Part shown: positions 20,890 through 32,754 of the stretch, one piece after another
Numbering within the stretch: position 1 is the stretch's first letter
Layout: each line of letters starts with the position of its first letter
Source of the DNA: Pararge aegeria
Taxonomy: Eukaryota; Arthropoda; Insecta; Lepidoptera; Nymphalidae
DNA length: 64,000 nucleotides
Direction: 5' to 3'
Assembly: GCF_905163445.1 (NCBI RefSeq)
Contig: NC_053201.1
Coordinates: 2,924,001 to 2,988,000, forward strand
The notes under the pieces: generated by a model
Seen by the model: the letters and a program-made list of their open reading frames with translations, nothing else
Database searches by the model: none
What the model was told of the DNA's origin: nothing
Program-made: the position numbers and the translations under genes

Positions 20890-21000
20890 TTCCAGTTTCC
20901 ACCCACGTGCTTCGGAGAGTACGTTAAGCTGTAGGTCCCAATTATCATCACTAACATATTGTGATTATAACGGTTAAATCTACCAACCCAATAGTTCTGT
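20890..21000 (+). mobile_element. Repeat-E fragment
   Basis: It shares 'cgtgcttcggagagtacgtt', 'gtcccaattatcatcac' and 'aatctaccaaccc' with 63030-63178. This is a diverged short retroposon-like repeat. Confidence 0.5.
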
Positions 21001-21894
21001 TCTAAGAGTTTTCATGACAGAAACATGTTTTACTCTACCTGCCAATCAAACCCCGAACCTTATTAGATTAACCCGATATTTCTAGTCCACTACTATACTA
21101 TACTGGTATTTAGTAATGACACATAACAATTGAATCTACTATTAGACATCTGGACCAGAGGGTAATGAGTGTATAGAGGGAAATTAATTTTTGTCCCTCC
21201 GTCATCAACAAAAATTACTCATAAGCTCCGCGTAATATTTTGTATTGAGGTATTTTTTCGGTCACGCTATCTTCATTTAATTACATAGGTAGCATTTCGC
21301 GTAATTCACTTTTACCCTAAATAAAATAAAGCGAAGTTTTTCTTTCTTTCATCGCATAACAAGCATTTTTTTGATTGTATTCTCTTTGTGTGCTCTATGA
21401 ATTAAAAGTACTCAAAGCAACTGATAACTAAGACACCAGGAGGTAGGTATCTTTGCATCGTTCGAGGCCATGTAGAACTTAGTATCGAAAATGCACCCTT
21501 ATTTATATCAAAATACCCACCAACACAATGTCATGAACATTGGTTGATAATAAAATATAATTTTAATTGTTTCTTGGAATAATAATTATAAGCGTTTTGT
21601 AGAAATCCTAATAAATTTAATAAAATATCTGGCCAATATGAATTTATAGTTATGTATATATATTTATAATTTATAGTTATTTATATTCATAGTTTAATTA
21701 TTTACCCACTTTTTAAAATGACCGTAACACAACCCTTGTCTTTGATTTGGCAGCTTCAAATAAATATCTATAATTTTTAGATTAGTCAATTGGCAGCTTC
21801 ATCTGTAAGATTATGAAGCTGCTTCAAACTTTTTTTTTTCTGCGTCAAACCTCGACCTAGGTTCCACAAAATCTGAAATATTTAGCAAAATAAA
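21001..21894. other. Unassigned AT-rich DNA
   Basis: No feature recognised. Confidence 0.4.
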
Positions 21895-22112
21895 AACCTA
21901 AGATGACTGATGAATATTTTTATGAATTATATACATAAATATAAAATTATTTATGTATATAATTCATAAATAATATACAAAAAAACCCCCATACACTGAA
22001 AAACATTCATGTAAATCACACAAACATTTTCCAGTTCATGATTTTCCAGGGATTCGAACCCACGGCCTTGACTCAGAAAGCAGGGTCGCTGCCCACTGCG
22101 CCAATCGGCCAT
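21895..22112 (-). mobile_element. SINE-A with an internal palindrome
   Basis: The minus-strand head is complete ('ggcgcagtgggcagcgacc', then 'gggttcgaatcc' near 22050-22062). The tail half is interrupted by a perfect inverted repeat: 21919-21940 and 21949-21970, 22 bp each, 8-bp loop. Confidence 0.8.
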
Positions 22113-22919
22113 CAAAGGAGCAAAAGAAGATCAATATGATAGACAAAATTACAGTAAAAAAACTGTGCATATCGAACGATGTTGTTTTCTGACTGCATAT
22201 CTAGTGCATCTCTACAGCTTTAAAACAAGGTCCTTAGCTAGAAATAAAACAAAGAAACCGTTACTTTTCTTACAAACCTTTTAAATAATATTATCGTGAC
22301 CCTTGTATACATACATACTAACTATGACATATCTACAGGATTCTGTAAGGATAACATAAGAAGTAATTGTGGCTTTTAATCGAACCGGTCTCTTATTTTC
22401 GATATTAATCATTTAATGACCGAATAGTAACCCCATTAAATCAACATCTGACAATAACATGTCACGTGATCGCTTTGGATGCGACGTCATTACAAATTTC
22501 GTTGAGTGCAATTATTGAATTAAAAATATATTTGTACAAAGAGGTATTAATGGTATTTAAATTGGCTTTTGTTTTACGATGACGTCCCCAATTGCGATAA
22601 TAGCGATTGAGATGATAATTCTGTATTTAAATTTATTAAATGTAACTACAATACTTGAATAATAATAAAAATAAGTAGATTAAAAGGAGAATTAAGTTTT
22701 AGGAGTATTTATAGTGCTATTGTTACATTTCTAAATGGATTAAATTGAAATATTTACACGAAGCACATGTCGAGGAAATAATGTCTTTTGATTTAAATTT
22801 TTCATATTCCATTTCATCCTAATTTTTTATCCTCCTACGGGTAAATTGTAATAATTATATTTAACAGTTTTTTAAAACAGCAGTTCATTGCTCCACTAGT
22901 ATCGAACGATAATCACTGA
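22113..22919. other. Unassigned DNA
   Basis: No feature recognised. Confidence 0.4.
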
Positions 22920-23110
22920 CAGGTATATTACAGCTAATAGACCTGATATAGTGCTAGTCGGTCGATCAGTGCGCCGTACAATAATTGTTGACATTACTTT
23001 TCCACATGACGATAATCTGATGAAAGCTGAAAAGGAAAAAGTATCTAAATACTTTGACCTTGCTAGAAGTTTCAGTCAATGGTCCCGCAGGAGAAATGGA
23101 TGTGTTTTTT
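22920..23110 (+). pseudogene. LINE polyprotein C-terminal fragment
   Basis: The plus strand reads ANRPDIVLVGRSVRRTIIVD, then ITFPHDDNLMKAEKEKVSKY. This wording is characteristic of the C-terminal domain of non-LTR RT polyproteins common in Lepidoptera ('VDITIPHDENLVKAEKEK' type). Only about 50 codons remain. The last 45 bp (agtcaatgg..caggagaaatggatg) resemble 35281-35450. Confidence 0.6.
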
Positions 23111-23254
23111 TTATATACATTTATAATAGTGTTGTTTTTATTAACAATTAATGACGGTATACCCATATTAAAAAGTTTTATATCAAGTACAAAAAATAAT
23201 TGTCATATCCGACTAGTATTACCAAATAACACGTTCAATAAAAAAAAATGTCTA

Positions 23255-23585
23255 AAGCTTTATTCATCATATCAACGCATTATTGGGCCACTACAGGGCA
23301 AGGGTCTCTCACAATGATTGGGCCGAAGTCCACCACGCTAGCCAAGTGCGGATTGATGAGCTCCACACGCCTTTTGAGAACATTATGGAGAACTCTCAGG
23401 CATGCAGGTTTTCTCACGATGTTTTCCTTTACCGTTCACCGAAGCAAGTGATATTTTAATTGCTTAATATGCACATAACTAGAAAAGATAGAGGTGCGTG
23501 CTGGGATTCGAACTCGGCCCCCGGATAGTGTAGTTGAAGTCCTACCCCCACCGCTTCATTTTCATCTTTCAGCTTTATTATTCGG
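23255..23585 (-). mobile_element. SINE-B, near full length
   Basis: The minus strand carries a tRNA-like head ('gagttcgaatcccagcacg' near 23500-23516) and the body with 'gcaggttt', 'gttctccataatgttctc' and 'cgtggtgga' blocks, ending close to a 'gttgatatgatgaa' tail. It aligns with 39549-39842. Confidence 0.85.
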
Positions 23586-24744
23586 TACATATTAGGATAT
23601 TTAAAAAATCCAGCATTTTTGAAATAAATAAATCAAACATATAAAACTTGTATGCATAAACCAACATCACAGAAGAGAGTGCGTGATAAATTTTGCTATT
23701 TCAGAAATGTGAATAATTTATTTATTTATTTATTAACCAACAGCTTGTTCACAATACATAGTAAAGAAAAATTACAAATATTTCGTTTCTAATCTTTGTG
23801 TGCACAGCATTCACTACAAAACGACCGATATTAAAACTACAAACTATAATAAAAATACGAAAAGTTAAACAAAACTAATAATACAATAAGAAAAATAACA
23901 AAAGAAAACTAAAAATTACAATCCAAAAGTGTAGTCCGGATTAATAATTTAGCTATTTGGGAAGGAAAGACCAAAAACCATCTCATGCATTCAGAAATAA
24001 ATTGAAAAATTTTCTAGAATGAGACTTAGTGAGGGACAATCTGTAAGGATTCAATATCAAAGAATTAACACAAGCTTCCACCAATCCATCCCCAGTTAGA
24101 GAACACGTAGAATCAACACAATTAGGTCGCCAACATTGTTATCAGTACAGTGTTTGTTGAGCAAACCGTTCGTGATCTTTGCGGTGTGACTGAAGCAATA
24201 TTTTTACAGGAAAGTTGTTCTAAGGGCTATTAAGTCCTTCAAACAGTTCGGTAATTCAAAGTAAAGAAAGTCTTTGAAATAAAGAAGCACTGAATAAATG
24301 AGTCCAAAAAGCACATGTGCATGCCACAGAATTAAGAACATACAGAAGCCGGGTACACGACTAATACTGAGGCAACAAAAACCACTCCACTTTAGTAGTG
24401 TTTCTTGAACAGGCGGTTAATCAATTGATTCTATTTGGCAGTTGACAGTAATTATTTTACTTCGAATGGCTTAACTTAAAATGGAGGAAACTTAAAATAA
24501 CAAAATTTTGAGCTAGTAATTTTCCGCGGATGTTTAGTGAGATCCCTAATCAATTTCTACACGTCAAAGTACCGGGATACAATATTTAATTTATTTATTT
24601 ATTGAAATAAAAATATAGCATATTTTATAGATTCTTCACAACCCTTAAACCTTGTGGACTGGTAAGGATACTTCACATTCCTCTTAAATCAAATACTAAA
24701 ATGAAACAAAGCAACAGTAATCGTGCTCGCAATGTAGGTTTTTT
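23586..24744. other. Unassigned DNA, possible retroposon 3' ends
   Basis: (TTTA)n runs at about 23717-23735 and 24588-24602 look like minus-strand retroposon tails. A minus frame near 24000-24110 reads NSLILNPYRLSLTKSHSRKF before a stop, but no family was recognised. Confidence 0.35.
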
Positions 24745-25080
24745 TTTATTCCACTACAAGTTAGCCCTTGAATGCAATTTACTTGACTGCAAAACTTAGC
24801 TGGTGGTAAGTGATGATGCAGTCTAAGATGGTAGCGGGCTAACCTGTAAGGGAGTATGGTAGTCATACCCCTAATAGGTTTCTACGCGACATCGCACCGG
24901 AACACTAAATCTTAGCAGCACGTCTTTATCGGTGGGGTGGTAACTAGCCACGGCCAAAGCCTCCCACCAGACCAGATCAGAGAAAATTCAGAAATTATAA
25001 ATTCCAAAATTGCCCCTGCTGGGAATCGAATCCGGGACCTCCTACTTAAATTCACACCGCTGCGCCAGAGAGGTCGTCAA
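24745..25080 (-). mobile_element. SINE-C, near full length
   Basis: The minus strand has 'ctctctggcgcagcgg', a 'ggattcgattcccagc' B-box region at about 25018-25032, and the full body to the end 'gggctaacttgtagtgg', followed by an A-run. Confidence 0.85.
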
Positions 25081-25109
25081 AGGTATGTAATGAAATTATC
25101 CGAGGCTGA

Positions 25110-25200
25110 ACATACGTAATATTTTCCCAAATTGCCCCTTCTTGCTACCGGGCAACGAACCCTGGACCTTCCACTTAAAGCGTTTACCACTAGTTTGTTT
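25110..25200 (-). mobile_element. SINE-C head fragment
   Basis: It retains only the tRNA-like head and the 'ggggcaatttggg' junction, directly beside the previous copy. Confidence 0.55.
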
Positions 25201-25737
25201 ATCCCTATTTGTAAGTGGTTCTGGAAAACAGACTCTATTAAGAAGAAGCATATAAGAACCTTATCAGGGTTTCTTTTAAAAACTATGACTTTTAAAAAAA
25301 TGATAAAACAAGGATAATTAATGCATTTTACTTTACTGAAAAATTACGCTATTAAGTAAAATAATAAAAAAATAAAAAATTTAAACCTGTTTATTATAAA
25401 TTAAAAATACATTGTTGTTTAAATCTCAACAACATTACGCTAATCTTACTTACCACTATCTTATAAATGCGCAGTGGCGCAAAGGAGGTTTACGACCTAG
25501 GTCCACTAGTTCCCGACCATGCATTCATTGGTCAAAAAAAGGTTAACATAAGTATTTTTCATAGATTGAAACAGTGCATATCCATCATTACGCCAACCCT
25601 TGTTACTTACAATATGGGTGCAAATTATATGACCTTACTGGATCGTTGCTGGTTTTGAAACTAATTTTCCGTGGTACAATTACAGGATAATAGCGTGTAA
25701 TGATCCACCCATTACCACCATAATACATACCATTTTG
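25201..25737. other. Unassigned AT-rich DNA
   Basis: No feature recognised. Confidence 0.4.
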
Positions 25738-25818
25738 CAGTGGCGTGCACAGAGGGTATGCACAGAGTATGCAGATGATGTGACTATATTAAGAAAATCA
25801 CCAGTACGAGTTGTAAAA

Positions 25819-25952
25819 AAGAAGAAGAAGAAGAAACACTTTATTGCACGTTTAACATACAGGAAAAAAAACAGTAAGGAGTATACAGTACACAATGTAG
25901 ACATGCAAAGGCGGCCTTATTGCTGCAAGCAATCTCTTACAGGCAACCTTTG
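25819..25952 (-). mobile_element. LINE-3 3' end inside the split MITE
   Basis: (GAA)n at the MITE junction is followed by the conserved 'ggcggccttattgctgcaag' block. On the minus strand the tail therefore abuts the MITE. Confidence 0.6.
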
Positions 25953-26543
25953 TAAATTCAAAATTCAAATTCAAATTCAAAATTCATTTATTTCAAGTAG
26001 GCCTAATATAAGCACTTTTGAAACGTCAAGTCTGTCTGTTTGTAGTGATTCTACCACCGGTTCGGAAGGCAGATTCTACCGAGAAGAAGCCGGCAAGAAA
26101 CTCAGCAGTTGCTCTTTTCCAACATCAACAATTTACATTTTGTATTTTAACATTCATTTTTCTATCTTGTGAGAGCTGAAAGCGGAGCCGGATGCTTCCA
26201 AGCAACCTTGTCATTAAAAAATTCATCAATTGTATAGTAACCTCGCTCTAATAAATGTGTTTTAACAAATTCTTTAAACTTGTGCATTGGCAGGTCCAAA
26301 ATCACCTTAGGAATCATATTATAAAAGCGTATACTCAATCCCACAAATGATCCCTGTACCTTACGCAGACGATATGCAGATGACACTAATTTATGACCAT
26401 TTCTTGTAAGTCGACTGTTTATGTCCACTTTTTGTGTATAAAGACTAATATGTTGTCTTATATATATATGTCTGTAGATAGGACTTACAGCAAGATAACG
26501 GGATAGTGCCAAGAGTGTTGATAGATATACATGAATACCAAAA
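25953..26543 (-). mobile_element. LINE-1, best-preserved copy
   Basis: The minus frame runs open from the 5' junction to a stop near 26162. It reads FGIHVYLSTLLALSRYLAVS, then DINSRLTRNGHKLVSSAYR, IRFYNMIPKVILDLPMHKF and LLERGYYTIDEFFNDKVAWK. This is the last ~130 residues of a jockey/CR1-like RT. The 3' UTR (25990-26160) and the (TTTGAA)n-type tail (25953-25990) follow. The catalytic part is missing. It is the reference for the other LINE-1 pieces in this window. Confidence 0.85.
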
Positions 26544-26664
26544 TGTAAAGACTTAGGAGCAGGCATTATAAGATTTATAAAAAGCCTACCCTCAAATATT
26601 TATAACTCGTACTGAAGATTTTATTCATTTTATATCATCTGCACTCCCTCTATGCACGACACTG

Positions 26665-26830
26665 TCATTGAGAAGACTTCTAAGAACCAGCGTCAGCGTC
26701 AGCGTGGTGGACTACGTTAGTCGGATTGTGCGGATTGGCAGGTTTGATCTTTTGAGAACATTATGGAGGACTCCCAGGCTTGCAAGTTTCGTCGTAATAT
26801 TTCCCTTCATAATTAAAGCAAAGGTAACAT
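26665..26830. mobile_element. Rearranged SINE-B pieces
   Basis: 'cgtggtggactacg' (plus orientation) is followed by 'tgagaacattatggaggact' (minus orientation). Two SINE-B parts therefore lie head to head. 'gtcagc' is repeated three times at the start. Confidence 0.5.
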
Positions 26831-27147
26831 ACAGCTCGAAGATATCATTAATCAGTAGTAGAGATAAATAAAATAATGATAAGTAATTTTTTTGTAGTAA
26901 TAGATGGTTAGATTGTTAGTAATAGATGGCTAAATAAATAAACATGTGTATAAAAAAGTATTCGCTTAAATCCTTTGAAATGGACGTCAATCGTGTTGAT
27001 ACTATAAAGAGGAGAGAGAAAAGCACTTAGCGTAATTAGATTGCGGAAATTAAACTTGGACACTCATTGCCGGTCATCGTGCACAGGGTGATTCTTTCAA
27101 TTACAAAATTAATGTGATTATGGTAAATTATATCTACTTCATAATAC
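26831..27147. other. Unassigned DNA
   Basis: No feature recognised. Confidence 0.4.
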
Positions 27148-27342
27148 GTGAAGTTTATGAAAATTAAGCTTTATTTGCTATAATCCGCGAAAACCAGGAG
27201 AATCTGTATCGCGTAATTTGTAATTTCTCGATCATTATACTCCACAACCAACAGATCTTCGGCAATGTACCCTCTACGCACGTTTTGCTTAGAAACCGGA
27301 GCATCCTCAGGGGATGTTGATTTTACAATGAAAAATTGTTAA
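27148..27342 (+). mobile_element. Foldback-1, one-armed copy
   Basis: It aligns with 55098-55290: 'aaattaagctttatttgctat', 'aacagatcttcggcaat', 'cggagcatcctcagg'. The right terminal arm is absent, so it cannot fold as the 55087 copy does. Confidence 0.65.
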
Positions 27343-28404
27343 CTTAACCATAATTCATTATAAATATTATTTATTATTGATATATATTATCACGCCTGCT
27401 TCTAACCAATATTTAAAAACGCACAAAAAATTTCATAACATTCATTTGTATGTCATATTAATATGACTTTCGCATAATACAAGCTGCGTATCATAACGGA
27501 GTATTTAGCTAGTAGAATTGATAGACATAAGGGTCCCAAGGTGCTGAAATGATGACAACGTACCGGAAAACAGTCGGAAAATAGTCGGTAGGCTTCTCAC
27601 AAGGTGTACCAATGACATATAGAGTTAGATGAATCGTTGGATACAAGCGGAACAAAACCGTATGGTGTGGAAATCCCTGCAAGAGAATTATGTCTAGAAG
27701 AGGAAGTCCTTTGGTTGCCCTAACGATGAAGGCACAGATTTTATGTGACATAAATCGCGTACTTTCTTCCTTGTTTTCAATAATATAAGAAGGCACTTTC
27801 CGACCCGGAGTTGGACAGGACAGGGCATATCACAAAAGACATTTTTTTCACACAAAGCTAAATTATAACTAGGCGTATCAAATGAAAATGACAATAAATT
27901 GAAAAGCTACACAAAAGCTACTTATCATCCAAGGGACAATATTAAAATCGTAACAGACAATGCAAAGCAACTAAACAATAAGTTTGTTTAATAAAACATG
28001 TGCTCGAATTTTCCGTGATAGGTTTGCACTGCGCTGTCTCGGAAACATTATCCAATTATTTAATACGTGAAAACGCACGGGCAAATAGAATCCTTACCGG
28101 ACGTTTAATTAACTAGATTTAGGGTTGGCAAATGTAATTTTTAACTAACGTAAAAACTAAACAAAATTTGGATTTATAATATTAGTAACATCATAATATC
28201 CTCATCAATAGCCTTTTACAGTCCATACAGAGGACACTAGGACACTAGGACACTACTGACTGTTCTGCGTTATATTCCTTAGACCTGATCAAATAATATC
28301 TACCTCAATCGATTAATGTTTCGCGAATAAGCACAAGAATGTGTTCTTGTCTTTACTATAAGAGATAAACAAAATAAATAGATAGTTCCCCCGTCGCCTT
28401 TTTG
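27343..28404. other. Unassigned DNA
   Basis: It contains a 10-bp direct repeat 'aggacactag' near 28232-28254. Otherwise nothing recognised. Confidence 0.4.
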
Positions 28405-28685
28405 CCATCGCACCGCCAGACACCGTAAGGATCTGCATCCCTACGTGGTCTATATACCGTGGACGCGTACGATGCGCTTCGCATCGTCGTTTCTGGTCCG
28501 CACCACTAGGATCTGGAGTGCCCTTCCAGCTACCAATTTTCCCAGTACCTACAATATGAGTACCTTCAAATAAAGAGTGAATAAGCATCTTCTAGGCAAG
28601 CGCGCTCCACCTTAGGCTGCATCATCGCTTACCATCAGGTGTGATTGCAGTCAAGCGCTCGTCTATAGATAAATAAATAAATATA
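28405..28685 (+). pseudogene. LINE RT C-terminal remnant with (TAAA)n tail
   Basis: The plus strand reads HRTARHRKDLHPYVVYIP, FASSFLVRTTRIWSALPATN, FPSTYNMSTFK, a stop, then RVNKHLLGKRAPP and another stop. The RIWSALPA..FPS.YNM..FK.RVN wording is the usual end of a large lepidopteran LINE family. The tail of repeated TAAA abuts SINE-A. Two in-frame stops make it a pseudogene. Confidence 0.7.
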
Positions 28686-28925
28686 TTACGACAATCCACC
28701 CAGCGCCATCTAGCCCCAAAGTAAGCTAAGCTTGTGTTATGAGAACTAAGATGACTGTTGAATATTTTAATGAATAATTATACAAAAATACTTAGAATAT
28801 ACATATAAACACCCAGACACTGAAAAATATTCATCACAAACATTTTCCAGTTGTGGGAATCGAACACAAGGCCTTGGACTCAGAAAGCAGGGTTGCTGAA
28901 AACTGCGCCAATCGGCCGTCAAATA
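28686..28925 (-). mobile_element. SINE-A, full length
   Basis: The minus-strand head ends at 28925 ('gacggccgattggcgcag'). The B box is near 28852-28863. The tail end abuts the LINE tail at 28685. Confidence 0.8.
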
Positions 28926-28949
28926 ATATAAACATAAAAAAAAGATATA

Positions 28950-29075
28950 CTACGACAGTACACACATCGCCATCTAGCCCCAAAGTAAGCGTAGCAGCTT
29001 GTGTTATGGTTACTAAGATGACTGCTGATTTTTTTTATCAGTAATCATAAATACTTATAATATACACTGTAAACA
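28950..29075 (-). mobile_element. SINE-A, truncated
   Basis: Tail half only, with an extra 'agc' in the 'gcgtagcagcttg' block. It joins a LINE-1 tail at 29076. Confidence 0.65.
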
Positions 29076-29160
29076 TTCAAAATTCATTTATTTCTAGTAG
29101 GCCTAATTAATAAGCACTTATGAAACGTCAAGTCTGTTTGTAGTGACTCTACCACCTTTC
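29076..29160 (-). mobile_element. LINE-1 3' tail fragment
   Basis: It contains 'ttcatttatttctagtaggc' and 'gaaacgtcaagtctg' only. Confidence 0.65.
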
Positions 29161-30473
29161 ATAAGATAATTAGTATGAGAGCTGATTTAATTCCATTAGC
29201 GTTTTAACTATTTATATCACCTGTTAGTTATAAAAGCCGACCTTCCTGTGGTGAGACAACGCTAACTTCGAGATTACCATTCACAGCATGTTTTACTGGT
29301 AGGCCTTCAGTGTCACGGAGAGCGGGAATTAATTGTTTACTAACGTTGCATTGCACGCATTAATCGTCTTTATATCAAATGTTTTTGATAATACCTGGCA
29401 ACAAAGACAGCTCTAGATTGTGCTCTTAGAACGGGGGTGGGTAACGCCAATACCCAAACTCCGGCATGGTACTGAAATTTCCAAAACAGTAAAACCAATA
29501 TATATATATATATATATGCATATATATTTTAACTGTTTTTTTTAAATATTTATGCTTTTATAAGAACACGTGTAGCTTCCTTTAGGGAGACGATCAGAGG
29601 AGTTCTTTTAACCTTCATATTATTCATTATTAATATTATTACTAATAATGAAAGTTAAGCACGTTACTACTTAGCTTTAATTTTTTATTAATTTAATCTA
29701 ATTTTATTATAATTTATATATGTTGTGAATTTTATGTATAGGTACTGGGTCTTTTGGTTGGTTTTGGTTTTAATAAAACTATATTATTATTTATTATTTC
29801 GTTAATAAATACGTATCTTGGAAATGGCAGCCCTAAATAAACGGAAATTTCAGGCAATTTTATCTCATTTTCCCGTAAAGTTCGTTTACAAAACACGTTT
29901 TCGAATGAAAATGAAATGTCTAATGTTGTTTTAGACTAAGTGCATGACAGTGTATGAAAGCTGAGAGAAAATTTACGTAAAAGCTTTTTGTTTTTAAAAC
30001 AAACATTAGCTCTATGATCAGTAAGTTATTATAATGTTTTAATCTCATTTTGAAGAATGTTTGTATTCACGTCTACAAAAAGTTAATTCGCACCATTTTG
30101 ATCTCTAAGTCAACGTCATTTTGATTACGTTTATTGTTGGCTATAGTTCCGGTGCGAAGCAGCGTATAAACGGTTTTATATAAAAATAAAATCGAACCAG
30201 TAACAATATTATTATTAGTTAGATGAATATTACAGTTGACCTAAAGTCCATTATCTGTAGACTCATTATTCTAACCACTATTCGGACCGAAACACCCTAA
30301 ATAACTGCGCTACTATATCACTGTCCCTAGAAAGGTATAATCGGCGCGAGTTCGCCATTTTTTGCTGTAAATCTAATTTATTTGTATTAGTTAATGACTT
30401 ATCCACGTCTACCGGTCTAACTCTTTCCACTTATAATGTAGGTGGAGGAAGACGCTTTGATACTTTCATAGGT
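29161..30473. other. Unassigned AT-rich DNA
   Basis: A (TA)n run lies at 29499-29517. No other feature. Confidence 0.4.
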
Positions 30474-30626
30474 TTCGCAGGCAGTGGCGTTCATAGCCCT
30501 TGGACCCAGGGTATGCACAAGGTGTTACAAAACTTTATTAGTCCTATCTGAAAGCTCTGTATGACCCTGAGGGTAGGGTATTCACTGCTTATTTGCATAT
30601 ATGCAATGCACGCCACTGTTCGCAGG
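30474..30626. mobile_element. hAT-type MITE with perfect 8-bp target duplication
   Basis: The element 30482-30618 (137 bp) starts CAGTGGCGTTCAT and ends GCACGCCACTG. TTCGCAGG flanks it on both sides (30474-30481 and 30619-30626). An 8-bp duplication with CAGTG-type ends is the signature of hAT-superfamily transposons. No transposase is encoded. Confidence 0.9.
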
Positions 30627-31565
30627 TGGGCCTGGCAACTGTAACGCAGTTCTAAACTTTTCCTGACGCCATAAAATTCAAATCTTTATTTGCCTGATTG
30701 CAGGTTAATAAATTTGGTCTTATAATAAAGTGTTACGTGCTACAATCTGCCATTCTATGGCATGCAAATTATAATAACACCTTAATTATAAAATTATTTT
30801 TCTAATTTATACAAAATGTCAGAAAATTAAGGTATCAAAAATTGTGAAATTAAATTACAATGTCAACTTAAAATTAAATAATGTAAAGTGAACCAAAATA
30901 TAAACCTAGAAATACAATAATTTAAGCCTTTGATTTTAGATATTCGTCTACTGAATAAAATTGATGAAGCGTGAGAGATGTGAATGAGAAGCCATTCAAT
31001 AATTTTAATCTTAAATTTAGGCAGAGGTATGTCAATTAAAGTATTTGGTAATACATCGTCTCTAAGTTATCTATACAATGTAATCTGATCATAAATAAAC
31101 GAATTTTTGGGTTTTTTTTGATAGGCCCTATAGGACCTCGGGCAACGATAATGTAGATTATTTAGTGAGATATTACGTTAAGCTAAGCTAGTGCTAAATT
31201 TTGAGAAATATTTTTCAACACTCTTGTCTTCAGAATACTTAAGGATTTTATGTTCTAAATTTCAGCTTTTAATATTGATATGGATATTAAGACGGGATAT
31301 ATAAGAAAACACGGTCGGTAATTCTCTCAGTCGGCGATGTAGAGAGCTCTGCCGTGCATAGCTCAAAGCTCAGAGCATAGTATCCTTACTGATCAAATCA
31401 GAAATGAGAAGTCTACGCTTTATGCTATAAAAATATACAGTTTCCGTGGACACAATTGTTTTTCAGAGGTAAATTTGATCGTAGTCGCGGGCATCTACTA
31501 GATACTATTATTTAAAAAAATAACATAAAGATTTTAAACAAAGATTTTCGTGGTTAATCTACATT
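30627..31565. other. Unassigned DNA
   Basis: A possible Helitron-like terminus ('gtcgcgggcatctactag') lies at 31482-31500, with no identifiable body. Confidence 0.4.
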
Positions 31566-31710
31566 TCTTTAATATAGTTCAACGGGTACATACAACGATA
31601 ATATTTTTGACCCAGTTGCATGGATCGTGGTCGTGTCGATCGATCTGGGTCAAAATTTCGACAAACCCAAAAATATTATCGTGGTATGTACCGGTTAAAC
31701 TATTTTTAAG
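31566..31710. mobile_element. Foldback-2 element
   Basis: Inverted arms 31574-31609 and 31668-31703 match at 33 of 36 positions, with an inner pair 'acccag'/'ctgggt'. A single arm lies at 9223-9262. A 122-codon open frame from 31550 runs across the palindrome and is probably fortuitous. Confidence 0.75.
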
Positions 31711-32754
31711 AAAAGAACATAAAGTACCAAAGATGTTCGAATCTCGTATACCGAGTGGCAGCCAAAGCGTGCGACGGAGCAATTATTTTAAGTTTTGTTC
31801 CGTGTCCGCACATTTCGCGGTTTCCCAATGTCCATTAAAAACAAATGCCGAGCACTCACCCGCTCCAATTCTAATTGCGATCGGGGATTTATTTGATTTA
31901 GATTATCTGTGTGGGTAGAAAAATGTCAGATGAAAGTTAATTTTTCCGAAAAAAAAAACAGGAAATGCGACTTCATTAAAAATCCAACCAACAATCTGTG
32001 GCATCTTCTTATGATCCCTACTGAAAATCATCCCGTAAGATGCAACTTAAACCTGAGTCATTGACCCTTTGAACACAATATTGCCAATTCGTATGTTAAT
32101 AGCTGAGTTTTCGATGGTCTCTACGAAACATTTTTATCAACAAATAATTTCGTTTGTTCAATTTTCGCAGAAAATTAGGAAAAAAAACAATGTTCTCTTG
32201 CAGTTCGTACAGTACAGCTACTTATTTTACTCTAGCGACGGCTTCGCGAAGGCAAATTACCCAAAACAAAAACGCAACATGCTACCAAAATACAGAACAA
32301 TCAGATGAAAAGCCCTCCAGGCGACATGTGGCCCTTTAAGTGGCGGTGACACACTACAAATATAGTTACTCTTTTAAGCAAATTCATTTATTAATTTTAC
32401 AAAAATTCTCATAGAATAACCCTTAATACTCAACCTTATTCAAACCCATTTCGACACTAACAAAACAATACTAAAGTATATAATCGCTTGAAGGAATATG
32501 TAAGTTAAAGGTGGGTTATTCTAAGTTAAGTCAATTGAAATAAAACCATATTCAAATATCGGAAGGGTGGCTATCGGTAAAACGTATGTAATTATAGGAT
32601 CGCAGGGCTTTAGAGTAAGCCATGCGTGGTGAGTTTAATGAATTTTGTCTGAGTGGGAGGACAATGGTGAAGAAATCGCGTGAAATGATTTCTCTCGAGT
32701 GACAGTGAGTCCTTACGTCATTAATTGGATAAAATTATAGAGTTAACTACAACG
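31711..32754. other. Unassigned DNA
   Basis: No repeat or exon recognised. Confidence 0.4.

Larger units (their letters stand above)
25738..26664. mobile_element. hAT-type MITE split by LINE sequence
   Basis: The left half (25738-25817) begins CAGTGGCGTGCAC. The right half (about 26550-26664) ends ATGCACGACACTG. Together they rebuild the 201-bp form seen at 17237-17437. The inserted block is LINE-3 tail plus LINE-1, both on the minus strand. TGTAAA occurs at both junctions (25812-25817 and 26544-26549), a possible short target-site duplication. Confidence 0.7.

Noticed and set aside
25735..26172. 145-codon plus-strand open frame
   Set aside because: It runs through MITE, LINE-3 tail and LINE-1 UTR, and is antisense to the LINE coding end.
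31550..31918. 122-codon open frame as a host gene
   Set aside because: Its first part translates through the foldback-2 palindrome, and no domain is recognisable.
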